The position numbers and the translations under genes are program-made. Under the pieces are notes generated by a model. It saw nothing but the letters and a program-made list of their open reading frames with translations. It was not told the DNA's origin and did not search any database. This document shows, one piece after another, positions 5,939-11,679 of a stretch of 11,679 nucleotides of DNA (positions are counted from its first letter, which is position 1; every line of letters starts with the position of its first letter). The stretch spans positions 1-11,679 of the forward strand of contig CAMLJW010000131.1 in NCBI GenBank assembly GCA_946480485.1, read 5' to 3'. The stretch comes from an uncultured Streptomyces sp. (GTDB taxonomy: Bacteria > Actinomycetota > Actinomycetes > Streptomycetales > Streptomycetaceae).

Positions 5939-6531
5939 TGACCGCCGCACAAGCAGACCTGCAAGGGGAATTCTTGGAAATGCCGGAGGGCGTGCGGATC
6001 GACCGTCCGGAGGTGGCGGACGGGGCCGCGCTCTGGCGTATCGCCAAGGACTCCCGAACCCTCGACCTGAACTCCTCCTACAGCTATCTGCTGTGGTGCC
6101 GTGACTTCGCCGGTACCTCGGTGGTGGCGCGCGACGGGGAGGGGCAGCCGGTCGGTTTCGTCACCGGGTACGTCCGACCCGAGCAGCCCCGCACCCTTCT
6201 CGTGTGGCAGGTGGCCGTCGACACCGCGTACCGGGGCCGCGGGCTCGCCGCCGCCCTGCTGGACGGACTCACCGCGCGCGTCGCGAGCGACCGCCCACTC
6301 GCCGCCGTCGAGACCACGATCACTCCGGACAACACCGCCTCCGAGCGCCTGTTCACCTCGTACGCCGAACGTCACAGAGCGACCGTCGAGCGCGAGGTCC
6401 TGTTCGACACGGGGCTGTTCCCCGACGGTCCGCACGCACCCGAGGTGCTGTACCGCATAGGCCCCCTGGCCTTCCACCCGAGCCACCTGAGCCGATCGAG
6501 CCACCCGAGCCGATCGAGCCGACTGACCTGA
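5938..6531 (+). CDS. ectA: L-2,4-diaminobutyrate N-gamma-acetyltransferase EctA
   Basis: This is the second step of ectoine synthesis: acetyl-CoA plus L-2,4-diaminobutyrate gives N-gamma-acetyl-diaminobutyrate. The 197-residue protein is a GNAT fold. LDLNSSYSYLLWCRDF (42-57) is the EctA substrate signature, RGRGLA (99-104) binds acetyl-CoA, and TPDNTASERLF (129-139) and DGPHAPEVLYRIGPL (163-177) are also characteristic. The start MTAAQADL agrees with my memory of other Streptomyces EctA proteins, although no Shine-Dalgarno precedes it. EctA normally ends soon after YRIGPL. Here the frame runs into tandem repeats and adds a Ser/Arg/His-rich tail (about 180-197). The gene is first in the ectABCD operon. 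Confidence 0.95.
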   Translation: MTAAQADLQGEFLEMPEGVRIDRPEVADGAALWRIAKDSRTLDLNSSYSYLLWCRDFAGTSVVARDGEGQPVGFVTGYVRPEQPRTLLVWQVAVDTAYRGRGLAAALLDGLTARVASDRPLAAVETTITPDNTASERLFTSYAERHRATVEREVLFDTGLFPDGPHAPEVLYRIGPLAFHPSHLSRSSHPSRSSRLT

Positions 6532-6575
6532 CGAGCCGACTGACCTGACGATCCGACTGACCGGACGAGCTGACC
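6480..6575. repeat. Two adjoining tandem repeat blocks at the ectA 3' end
   Basis: An 18-bp unit, GAGCCACCTGAGCCGATC, occurs at 6480-6497 and, with one change, at 6498-6515. It runs into a 17-bp unit, CGAGCCGACTGACCTGA, present exactly at 6515-6531 and 6532-6548, with two changes at 6549-6565 and a broken copy after that. The first block codes for the EctA tail. The ectA stop codon lies at the end of the first 17-bp copy. Confidence 0.9.
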
Positions 6576-6584
6576 AAGCCGGCC

Positions 6585-6606
6585 GACCGGATGTCGTCGT
6601 CCGGTC
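6585..6606 (+). other. Hairpin between ectA and ectB
   Basis: GACCGGA and TCCGGTC pair perfectly over 7 bp around an 8-nt loop (6592-6599), 44 nt before the ectB start. There is no T-tract, so it is more likely an mRNA stability or processing element within the operon than a terminator. Confidence 0.4.
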
Positions 6607-6649
6607 ACCCCGACGCCTTTACCCCACATCTCCCAGGAGGAGATTCGCC

Positions 6650-7921
6650 GTGACCATCACCCAGCCCGACCTGAGCGTCTTCGAGACCCTGGAGTCGGAG
6701 GTGCGCAGCTACTGCCGCAGCTGGCCCACCGTCTTCGACCGCGCGCACGGCAGCACCATGTACGACGAGGACGGCCACGCGTACCTGGACTTCTTCGCCG
6801 GTGCCGGGTCTCTCAACTACGGCCACAGCAACGCCGTACTCAAACGAGCCCTCATCGACTACCTGGAGCGTGACGGCGTCACGCACGGTCTCGACATGTC
6901 GACGACCGCGAAGCGCGGCTTCCTGGAGTCCTTCCAGAACCTGATCCTGCGCCCGCGCGACCTGCCTTACAAGGTCATGTTCCCCGGCCCGACGGGCACC
7001 AACGCCGTCGAGTCCGCGCTGAAACTGGCGCGCAAAGTGAAGGGCCGGGAGGCCATCGTGTCCTTCACGAACGCTTTCCACGGCATGTCGCTGGGCTCGC
7101 TCGCCGTCACCGGCAACGCCTTCAAACGCGCCGGCGCCGGCATCCCGCTCGTCCATGGCACGCCCATGCCGTTCGACAACTACTTCGACGGCAAGGTCCC
7201 GGACTTCCTCTGGTTCGAGCGACTCCTCGAGGATCAGGGTTCCGGCCTCAACAAGCCCGCCGCCGTGATCGTCGAGACCGTGCAGGGCGAGGGCGGCATC
7301 AACGTCGCGCGCCCCGAGTGGCTGCGTGCCCTCGCGGACCTGTGCGAGCGCCAGGACATGCTGCTCATCGTCGACGACATCCAGATGGGCTGCGGCCGTA
7401 CCGGCGCCTTCTTCTCCTTCGAGGAGGCGGGCATCACGCCGGACATCGTGACCGTCTCCAAGTCCATCAGCGGCTACGGACTTCCCATGTCGCTGTGCCT
7501 GTTCAAGCCCGAGCTGGATATCTGGGAGCCGGGCGAGCACAACGGCACGTTCCGCGGCAACAACCCGGCGTTCGTCACGGCCGCCGCGGCGCTGGAGGCG
7601 TACTGGTCCGACGGGTCCGCGATGGAGAAGCAGACCAGGGCCCGCGGCGAGCAGATCGAGCAGGCGCTGATCTCGGTCTGTGAGGAGAACGTCGCCGACA
7701 TCAAGGAGTACCGGGGCCGCGGCCTGGTCTGGGGCGTCGAGTTCCGCGACAAGGAGCGCGCGGGCCGCGTGGCCGAGCGGGCCTTCGAACTCGGCCTGCT
7801 CATCGAGACGTCGGGCCCGGAGAGCGAGGTCGTGAAACTCCTCCCGGCGCTCACCATCACGCCCGACGAACTGGACGAGGGGCTGCGCACCCTCGCCCGC
7901 GCCGTACGAGAGACCGCCTGA
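6650..7921 (+). CDS. ectB: L-2,4-diaminobutyrate:2-oxoglutarate aminotransferase EctB
   Basis: EctB is a PLP-dependent class III aminotransferase that makes L-2,4-diaminobutyrate from aspartate beta-semialdehyde with glutamate as amino donor, the first dedicated ectoine step. The 423-residue length is normal. Motifs in order are YLDFFAGAGSLNYGHS (45-60), the PLP-phosphate loop FPGPTGTNAVESALKLARK (111-129), FHGMSLG, IVETVQGEGGINVA (207-220), VDDIQMGCGRTG (241-252) with the pyridine-N Asp242, and TVSKSISGYGLPMSL with Schiff-base Lys271. The start is GTG 6650 behind a strong AGGAGG (6635-6640). It follows ectA by 118 bp of repeats and a hairpin, and a 9-bp hairpin begins at its stop codon. Confidence 0.97.
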   Translation: MTITQPDLSVFETLESEVRSYCRSWPTVFDRAHGSTMYDEDGHAYLDFFAGAGSLNYGHSNAVLKRALIDYLERDGVTHGLDMSTTAKRGFLESFQNLILRPRDLPYKVMFPGPTGTNAVESALKLARKVKGREAIVSFTNAFHGMSLGSLAVTGNAFKRAGAGIPLVHGTPMPFDNYFDGKVPDFLWFERLLEDQGSGLNKPAAVIVETVQGEGGINVARPEWLRALADLCERQDMLLIVDDIQMGCGRTGAFFSFEEAGITPDIVTVSKSISGYGLPMSLCLFKPELDIWEPGEHNGTFRGNNPAFVTAAAALEAYWSDGSAMEKQTRARGEQIEQALISVCEENVADIKEYRGRGLVWGVEFRDKERAGRVAERAFELGLLIETSGPESEVVKLLPALTITPDELDEGLRTLARAVRETA

Positions 7922-7923
7922 AA

Positions 7924-7946
7924 GCAGGCCTGAAAAGCAGGCCTGC
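7924..7946 (+). other. Hairpin directly after the ectB stop codon
   Basis: GCAGGCCTG (7924-7932), loop AAAAG, then CAGGCCTGC (7938-7946) give a perfect 9-bp stem. It is created by a 12/13-bp tandem duplication, TGAAAGCAGGCC (7919-7930) and TGAAAAGCAGGCC (7931-7943), whose first copy includes the ectB stop. It could protect the ectAB message end or reduce read-through into ectCD. Confidence 0.5.
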
Positions 7947-7977
7947 ACGGCAGGAGAGACCTGCACGGTAGGAGAGA
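7942..7977 (+). repeat. 18-bp tandem duplication carrying two Shine-Dalgarno-like sites upstream of ectC
   Basis: CCTGCACGGCAGGAGAGA (7942-7959) and CCTGCACGGTAGGAGAGA (7960-7977) are head-to-tail copies with one mismatch. Each contains AGGAGAGA. The downstream copy runs on as GAGAGG and lies about 12 nt before the ectC GTG, a somewhat long spacing. Confidence 0.85.
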
Positions 7978-7993
7978 GAGGTACCGCGTCACC

Positions 7994-8392
7994 GTGATAG
8001 TCCGTTCGTTCAAGGACCTCGAAGGCACCGACCGGCACGTCAAGTCCGCGTCGGGCACCTGGGAGAGCAAACGCATCGTCCTCGCCAAGGAGAAGGTCGG
8101 CTTCTCCCTGCACGAGACGATCCTGTACGCCGGTACGGAGACGTCGATGTGGTACGCCAACCACATCGAGGCCGTCGTCTGCGTCGAGGGCGAGGCCGAG
8201 CTCACCAACGACGAGACCGGGGAGAAGTTCAGCATCACCCCCGGCACCATGTACCTCCTCGACGGGCACGAGAAGCACACGATGAAGATCAAGGAGGACT
8301 TCCGCTGCCTCTGCGTCTTCAATCCGCCGGTGACCGGGCGGGAGGACCATGATGAGAACGGTGTCTATCCGCTGCTGACCGAGGAGGTCTGA
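7994..8392 (+). CDS. ectC: L-ectoine synthase EctC
   Basis: EctC is a small metal-dependent cupin that cyclises N-gamma-acetyl-L-2,4-diaminobutyrate to ectoine with loss of water. The 132-residue length is normal. It opens with [16 protein letters not shown] and has the core [21 protein letters not shown] (50-70), [17 protein letters not shown] (82-98) and [11 protein letters not shown] (107-117). By comparison with studied EctC enzymes, the metal ligands are most likely Glu59, Tyr87 and His95. The start is GTG 7994 behind the purine-rich duplicated block. The ectD start lies only 5 nt past the ectC stop. Confidence 0.97.
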   Translation: MIVRSFKDLEGTDRHVKSASGTWESKRIVLAKEKVGFSLHETILYAGTETSMWYANHIEAVVCVEGEAELTNDETGEKFSITPGTMYLLDGHEKHTMKIKEDFRCLCVFNPPVTGREDHDENGVYPLLTEEV

Positions 8393-8397
8393 GACCC

Positions 8398-9285
8398 ATG
8401 ACCACGCTCACCGATCTGTATCCGAGCCGTGGCGCTGCCGAGGTATCCGTACCTCGCCAGGACCCCGTCGTGTGGAGCGCGCCGGGCGAGCCGGGCCCGA
8501 TCGCGCCGGCCGGCCTCCAGACGTACGAGCGCGACGGCTTCCTCGCCATCGAGCAGCTCATCGACGACGACGAAGTCGCCGTTTACCACTCCGAGCTGGA
8601 GCGCCTGGTGGGCGACCCGGCGATTCGTGCCGACGAGCGCTCGATCGTGGAGCCGAAGTCGCAGGAGATCCGTTCGGTCTTCGAGGTCCACAGGATCAGC
8701 GAGATCTTCGCCCGGCTCGTGCGCGACGAGCGCGTGGTGGGCCGGGCGCGGCAGATCCTCGGCTCGGACGTGTACGTCCACCAATCGCGGATCAACGTCA
8801 AGCCGGGCTTCGGAGCGAGCGGCTTCTACTGGCACTCGGACTTCGAGACCTGGCACGCCGAGGACGGCCTGCCGAACATGCGCACCGTGTCCGTCTCGAT
8901 CGCGCTGACCGAGAACTACGACACCAACGGCGGCCTCATGATCATGCCGGGGTCGCACAAGACGTTCCTCGGCTGTGCGGGGGCCACGCCGAAGGACAAC
9001 TACAAGAAGTCGCTGCAGATGCAGGACGCGGGTACGCCCTCGCAGGAGGCGCTCACCAGGTTCGCGCAGGTGCACGGCATCAAGCTCTTCACGGGGCGGG
9101 CCGGTTCGGCGACCTGGTTCGACTGCAACTGCATGCACGGGTCGGGTGACAACATCACCCCGTTCCCGCGGTCGAACGTCTTCATCGTGTTCAACAGCGT
9201 GGAGAACGCGGCGGTGGAGCCGTTCGCGGCACCGGTGCGCCGGCCCGACTTCATCGGGGCCCGGGACTTCACACCGGTCAGGTGA
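8398..9285 (+). CDS. ectD: Ectoine 5-hydroxylase EctD
   Basis: EctD is a non-haem Fe(II)/2-oxoglutarate dioxygenase of the phytanoyl-CoA hydroxylase superfamily that converts ectoine to 5-hydroxyectoine using O2 and 2-oxoglutarate. The 295-residue length is normal. The family signature FYWHSDFETWHAEDGLPNMR (143-162) supplies iron ligands His146 and Asp148. The third is His247 in CNCMHGSGDN, and Arg258 in FPRSN is placed to hold 2-oxoglutarate. VHQSRINVKPGF (127-138) and MIMPGSHKTFLGC (181-193) are also typical. A GAGGAGG in the last ectC codons serves as ribosome-binding site, so ectC and ectD are translationally close. Its presence shows that the host makes hydroxyectoine as well as ectoine. 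A partial copy of its 3' end lies 60 nt downstream. Confidence 0.97.
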   Translation: MTTLTDLYPSRGAAEVSVPRQDPVVWSAPGEPGPIAPAGLQTYERDGFLAIEQLIDDDEVAVYHSELERLVGDPAIRADERSIVEPKSQEIRSVFEVHRISEIFARLVRDERVVGRARQILGSDVYVHQSRINVKPGFGASGFYWHSDFETWHAEDGLPNMRTVSVSIALTENYDTNGGLMIMPGSHKTFLGCAGATPKDNYKKSLQMQDAGTPSQEALTRFAQVHGIKLFTGRAGSATWFDCNCMHGSGDNITPFPRSNVFIVFNSVENAAVEPFAAPVRRPDFIGARDFTPVR

Positions 9286-9334
9286 GCCGTGCCCGACCGG
9301 GGGTCCGGGTGGTGTCCCCCGGGGAACGCGGCAT

Positions 9335-9376
9335 GGGGCCCGGGACTTCACACGGGACTTGGCGCCGGTGAAGTGA
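9335..9376 (+). pseudogene. Duplicated vestige of the ectD 3' end
   Basis: GGGGCCCGGGACTTCACAC at 9335-9353 is an exact copy of 9256-9274 inside ectD. It continues to a stop as ARDFTRDLAPVK, resembling the genuine terminus ARDFTPVR. It is in a different frame from ectD and has no start of its own, so it is not expressed as part of the enzyme. Confidence 0.6.
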
Positions 9377-9388
9377 CGTACGGCTGAT

Positions 9389-9419
9389 GGGGCGGCACCC
9401 TCGCTGAGAGTGCCGCCCC
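9389..9419 (+). terminator. ect operon terminator
   Basis: GGGGCGGCAC (9389-9398) pairs perfectly with GTGCCGCCCC (9410-9419). The interior CTC/GAG can extend the stem past one mismatch to a 3-nt loop, and TTGTG follows. It stands 103 nt after the ectD stop and between converging genes, so it may also serve the minus-strand gene ending at 9490. Confidence 0.8.
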
Positions 9420-9489
9420 TTGTGCGCCTACAGCCGGGAAAGCGCCGCCCACCGCTCCGGTACGCCGAGGCTCCCCGGAGGGCCGAGGT

Positions 9490-10575
9490 TCAGCCGGACA
9501 GGACGTCGAGGAGCCGGTCCACGTCCGCGGGTGTGTTGTAGAGGTGGAAGGCGGCCCTCAGGTTGCCCGCGCGGTCGGACACCTCGATCCCGGCGCGGCT
9601 CAGCTCCGGCTGCCGGTGGCCGAGTCCGGGCACCGACACGATGGGCGAGCCCGGCGCGGGCACCGGCGCCACGCCGAGGGAGGCGAGTCCCGTGCGGAAG
9701 CGGTCGGCGAGCGCCAGGTCATGGGCCCCTACGGTCTCGACGCCGATCTCCTCGATCAGGGCGAGGGAATGCCGGGCGCCCGCGTACGAGAAGAGACTCG
9801 GGCTCTCGTCGAAGCGCCGTGCGGAGTGGGCGAGCTCCTCGACCGGGCCGTAGCAGGAGTCCCGGGGGTGTTCACCCGCGACCCAGCCCGCGAAGAGCGG
9901 GGTGAGCCCGCCGAGGTCCTCCGGGACGACGAGGAAGGCCACGCCGCGCGGGCAGACGAGCCACTTGAAGGCGACGGAGGTCGTGTAGTCGTACGCGTCG
10001 GCCTCGAACGGCAGCCAGCCGGCGGCCTGGGACACGTCGATGTACGTACGGGCGCCGTGTGCCCGCGCGGCCTCGCGGATCGCGGCCAGGTCGGCGACCC
10101 GCCCGTCGGCGGACTGCGCGGCGCTGACCGCGACGAGTGCCGTGCCGGGCCGCACCGACTCGGCGACTCTCTCCAGGGGGACGGTGCGCACCTTGAGGTC
10201 CCTGCGGACATGGAAGGGGTTCACGGTGGAGCTGAAGTCGGCCTCGGCGGTGAGGACTTCGGCGCCCTCCGGCAGCGAGGCCGCGATCAGCCCGGTGTAG
10301 ACGGCGACCGAGGCCCCGGCCGCGACGCGGTGCGCCGGGACGCCCATCAGCCGCGCGAAGGAGGCCCGGGCCGCCTCCACATCCGCCGACATGTCGGCGG
10401 GCTGTCCACCGGCCACGGAGCCCACGGCGCTGCGCATGGCGTCGACCGCCCGGCCCGGGAGGACCCCGGTACTCGCGGTGTTCAGATAGACGGTCTTCGG
10501 GGCGAACTCGGCGCGGATGAGAGTCTCCAGATTCTCCATGGGTCCACTCTGCGGCCCGATGAAGTCTCCGTCCAT
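9490..10575 (-). CDS. Class V aminotransferase-fold PLP enzyme
   Basis: The 361-residue frame is a fold-type I PLP enzyme of aminotransferase class V, the group holding cysteine desulfurases, isopenicillin-N epimerase-like enzymes and kynureninases. Marks are VYLNTASTGVLP (29-40), GASVAVYTGLIAASLP (87-102), TYIDVSQAAGWLP (177-189) with Asp180 and Gln183 contacting PLP, and SVAFKWLVCPRGVAFL with Schiff-base Lys204. RRFDESPSLFSYAGARHSL (253-271) is a family-like substrate-side segment. The reaction cannot be specified, and no Cys-loop typical of desulfurases is seen. ATG 10575 gives the longest frame. ATG 10539 (MENLETLIRAEF) is an equally good start, since family similarity begins there. Neither start has a clear Shine-Dalgarno. 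It converges on the ect operon and is probably transcribed alone. Confidence 0.88.
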   Translation of the reverse strand: MDGDFIGPQSGPMENLETLIRAEFAPKTVYLNTASTGVLPGRAVDAMRSAVGSVAGGQPADMSADVEAARASFARLMGVPAHRVAAGASVAVYTGLIAASLPEGAEVLTAEADFSSTVNPFHVRRDLKVRTVPLERVAESVRPGTALVAVSAAQSADGRVADLAAIREAARAHGARTYIDVSQAAGWLPFEADAYDYTTSVAFKWLVCPRGVAFLVVPEDLGGLTPLFAGWVAGEHPRDSCYGPVEELAHSARRFDESPSLFSYAGARHSLALIEEIGVETVGAHDLALADRFRTGLASLGVAPVPAPGSPIVSVPGLGHRQPELSRAGIEVSDRAGNLRAAFHLYNTPADVDRLLDVLSG

Positions 10576-10690
10576 CGCGCATGCTTACGCGGATTCCCCC
10601 AAGGCACCCTTCTATCCGTGAGAGAAGGACATGCTCAGGGCGCGTACCGAGTCGTAGTCGACCGGCGCGTCCTCGCCCTCTACGGCTCAC

Positions 10691-10800
10691 ATGATCAACC
10701 GCGCATCCGAGGCGGACGCCGGGACCCTGGCCTGCCGCCACCACGTGAAAGACCGGCTCGACACCGGAGCCCGCTGGGGCATGTCCGGCGCCGTGGGTGC
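10691..10800 (+). pseudogene. ISKra4-like transposase C-terminal fragment
   Basis: Within an open stretch beginning near 10691, codons 10721-10795 read GTLACRHHVKDRLD-TGARWGMSGA. This closely resembles the conserved C-terminal motif of ISKra4-family transposases, recalled as G-x-C-R-H-L-V-K-D-R-x-D-I-T-G-A-R-W-x-L-x-G-A. One residue (Ile) is missing. Nothing upstream or downstream resembles the rest of the roughly 400-residue enzyme and no terminal repeats were found, so this is a relic. The 75-codon frame containing it (10691-10918) is not considered a functional gene. Confidence 0.5.
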
Positions 10801-10953
10801 TGTGCGGGACTTCCGAAACACCCCCCTGAGCGGGCCCGCATTCCGCCCGAGGTACGTACTTCTCCCCACGGCCGGACCGGCGAAGCCCGGCACTCGAGCA
10901 ACCTGCCGTTACCGATAGGTAGGGACATTTGCCTCTAGCGGTCGTTCGGGATT

Positions 10954-11187
10954 TCTCAAGAGACTCGCTACTCAGCGCTGGGGACGCCGGCGCTGAAGGT
11001 CTGCCACGTGCGACTCGTACACGAGTCGTTTCGAGAAGGAGTCATCGCCACCCACGCGAGGCTCACCCGATGGTGCGGTGACGCAGACCAAGCGGTCATG
11101 GCCGCAACCGGACACAGCGGCGCCGAGACGGGCTTCACCAAAGCCTTCGGATGGCGAGGCGCGCCGACCCCAAGAGCCACCCCCCAC
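10954..11187 (+). pseudogene. Decayed AraC-type regulator C-terminus
   Basis: The frame passing through GTG 11008 reads VRLVHESFREG, LTRWCGDADQ and AATGHSGAETGFTKAFGWRG. This resembles the second helix-turn-helix of AraC-family activators (G-Y-x-S-E-x-A-F-x-K-A-F-K-R), preceded by fragments of the LIHE and LTRW segments, with an internal deletion between the two helices. The frame then continues into unrelated sequence overlapping the next gene in another frame. No N-terminal domain is present. The match is by eye and moderate. Confidence 0.4.
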
Positions 11188-11203
11188 CAAAGGCACACCC
11201 TCT

Positions 11204-11679
11204 ATGCATGGACGTACCTGTCGCGGGCGCCGGACGGCGGTCGTCGGCGCCGTGGTCGGCGCGCTGACCCTGCTGGCTGTCGCCGCTGCCGGCAACGCAG
11301 TCGACACGACCCCCTCTGCCACCGTCCCCAAAACCCCCACCACCGCGGTCGCCGACGCGGCCATTCCGCCGGCGCTGCTGCAACGGCGAAACGAGGTGTT
11401 CGACCGCATCTCCCGGCTCGGCACCACCCTGGGGAAGCGCGCCGACTTTGACTTCTCGGTCGGCGTGAACCCGGACACGAACACCCTGGTGGTGGATGTG
11501 TTCGGCGAAAAAGGCGTGAAGCTGCCGGACTTGGGTGCCGCCTTGAAGGTGGAAAACCACGTAGGCGGCCACATCAGTGAGAGTGCAGGCATCTCCGGCG
11601 GCGCACCTATCGAACGTGAACTCGACCGAGGCGTGTATGGGTGCACCATGGGCTTTGCGGTACGCATCAAAAAAAGCCG
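11204..11679 (+). CDS. Secreted S1-family (streptogrisin-like) serine protease, 3' end outside window
   Basis: 158 codons are visible from ATG 11204 to the window edge with no stop. Residues 1-33 form a signal peptide: MHGRTCRGRRTAVV with five arginines, then GAVVGALTLLAVAAAG. A Thr/Pro-rich stretch follows, then a propeptide-like segment with the pattern FSVGVNPDTNTLVVDVFG (about 86-103), as in alpha-lytic/streptogrisin pro-regions. The mature chain seems to begin around SGGAPI, with YGCTMGFAVR resembling the first strand and first disulfide cysteine of such proteases. The catalytic His, Asp and Ser would lie beyond the window, so activity cannot be judged. AAAGG about 10 nt before ATG may be the ribosome-binding site. 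Third codon positions are less GC-biased than in neighbouring genes, which hints at a different history. Confidence 0.65.
   Translation, partial: MHGRTCRGRRTAVVGAVVGALTLLAVAAAGNAVDTTPSATVPKTPTTAVADAAIPPALLQRRNEVFDRISRLGTTLGKRADFDFSVGVNPDTNTLVVDVFGEKGVKLPDLGAALKVENHVGGHISESAGISGGAPIERELDRGVYGCTMGFAVRIKKS

Noticed and set aside
6480..6575. CRISPR-like array
   Set aside because: The units are contiguous 17-18 bp tandem copies without spacers, and no cas genes are present.
6605..8350. 581-codon minus-strand frame opposite ectB and ectC
   Set aside because: It is antisense to two clearly identified enzymes. The long frame is a by-product of high GC third positions.
5492..9490. Dedicated aspartokinase (ask_ect), ectR or ectoine transporter near ectABCD
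   Set aside because: All reading frames around the operon were considered and none resembles these proteins. The operon is only ectABCD.
10619..10690. YRVVVDRRVLALYG segment as a RelE/ParE-like toxin fragment
   Set aside because: The resemblance is limited to a few residues. No antitoxin or catalytic pattern is visible, and it runs without a start into unrelated sequence.
9544..10938. 464-codon plus-strand frame opposite the class V PLP gene
   Set aside because: It is low-complexity Arg/Gly/Asp-rich translation with no motif. The minus strand has the PLP-lysine and other conserved segments.

Overview
The window is chromosomal DNA from a Streptomyces-type actinomycete. It is GC-rich with strong G/C third-position bias, uses GTG starts, and carries TerD, ect and streptogrisin-like genes typical of that genus. 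Assignment to Streptomyces is inference from gene content and composition, not from a database match. I found no undescribed multi-gene system. The core is a canonical hydroxyectoine operon set among single metabolic genes and decayed gene remnants.

Layout. Positions 1-580 (-) hold the N-terminal TerD domain of a protein whose Pro/Ala-rich tail leaves the window. Positions 740-1886 (-) hold a secreted GH43-type glycosidase. Its signal peptide sits one frame away from the enzyme because of a 10-bp tandem duplication, and three CGAAA boxes lie upstream. Positions 2147-2291 (-) are the stump of a GNAT acetyltransferase, directly behind an IclR-family regulator (2298-3071, -). That regulator is divergent from a 2,5-dioxovalerate-type aldehyde dehydrogenase (3202-4731, +), and two overlapping dyads lie between them. 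An intergenic hairpin repeat (about 4740-4840) separates the dehydrogenase from a DUF1349 protein (4883-5491, +).

Positions 5492-5937 form an unusually AT-rich leader in front of ectA-ectB-ectC-ectD (5938-9285, +), closed by a strong hairpin terminator at 9389-9419. EctB makes L-2,4-diaminobutyrate from aspartate semialdehyde, EctA acetylates it, EctC cyclises it to ectoine and EctD hydroxylates ectoine to 5-hydroxyectoine. Together they supply the compatible solutes used under salt and heat stress. No dedicated aspartokinase (ask_ect), ectR or transporter is present, so precursor supply and control must lie elsewhere.

A class V PLP enzyme (9490-10575, -) converges on the ect terminator. Beyond it lies a graveyard: an ISKra4-like transposase fragment (about 10721-10795) and an AraC-like HTH fragment (about 10954-11187). 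Last comes the 5' part of a secreted S1-type protease with a propeptide (11204 to the window end, +).

A recurrent feature is short imperfect tandem duplications of 10 to 18 bp at gene borders. They occur in the GH43 signal peptide, twice upstream of ectA, at the ectA 3' end, and between ectB and ectC. A spaced 19-bp copy also follows ectD. These have changed reading frames, C-termini and ribosome-binding regions.
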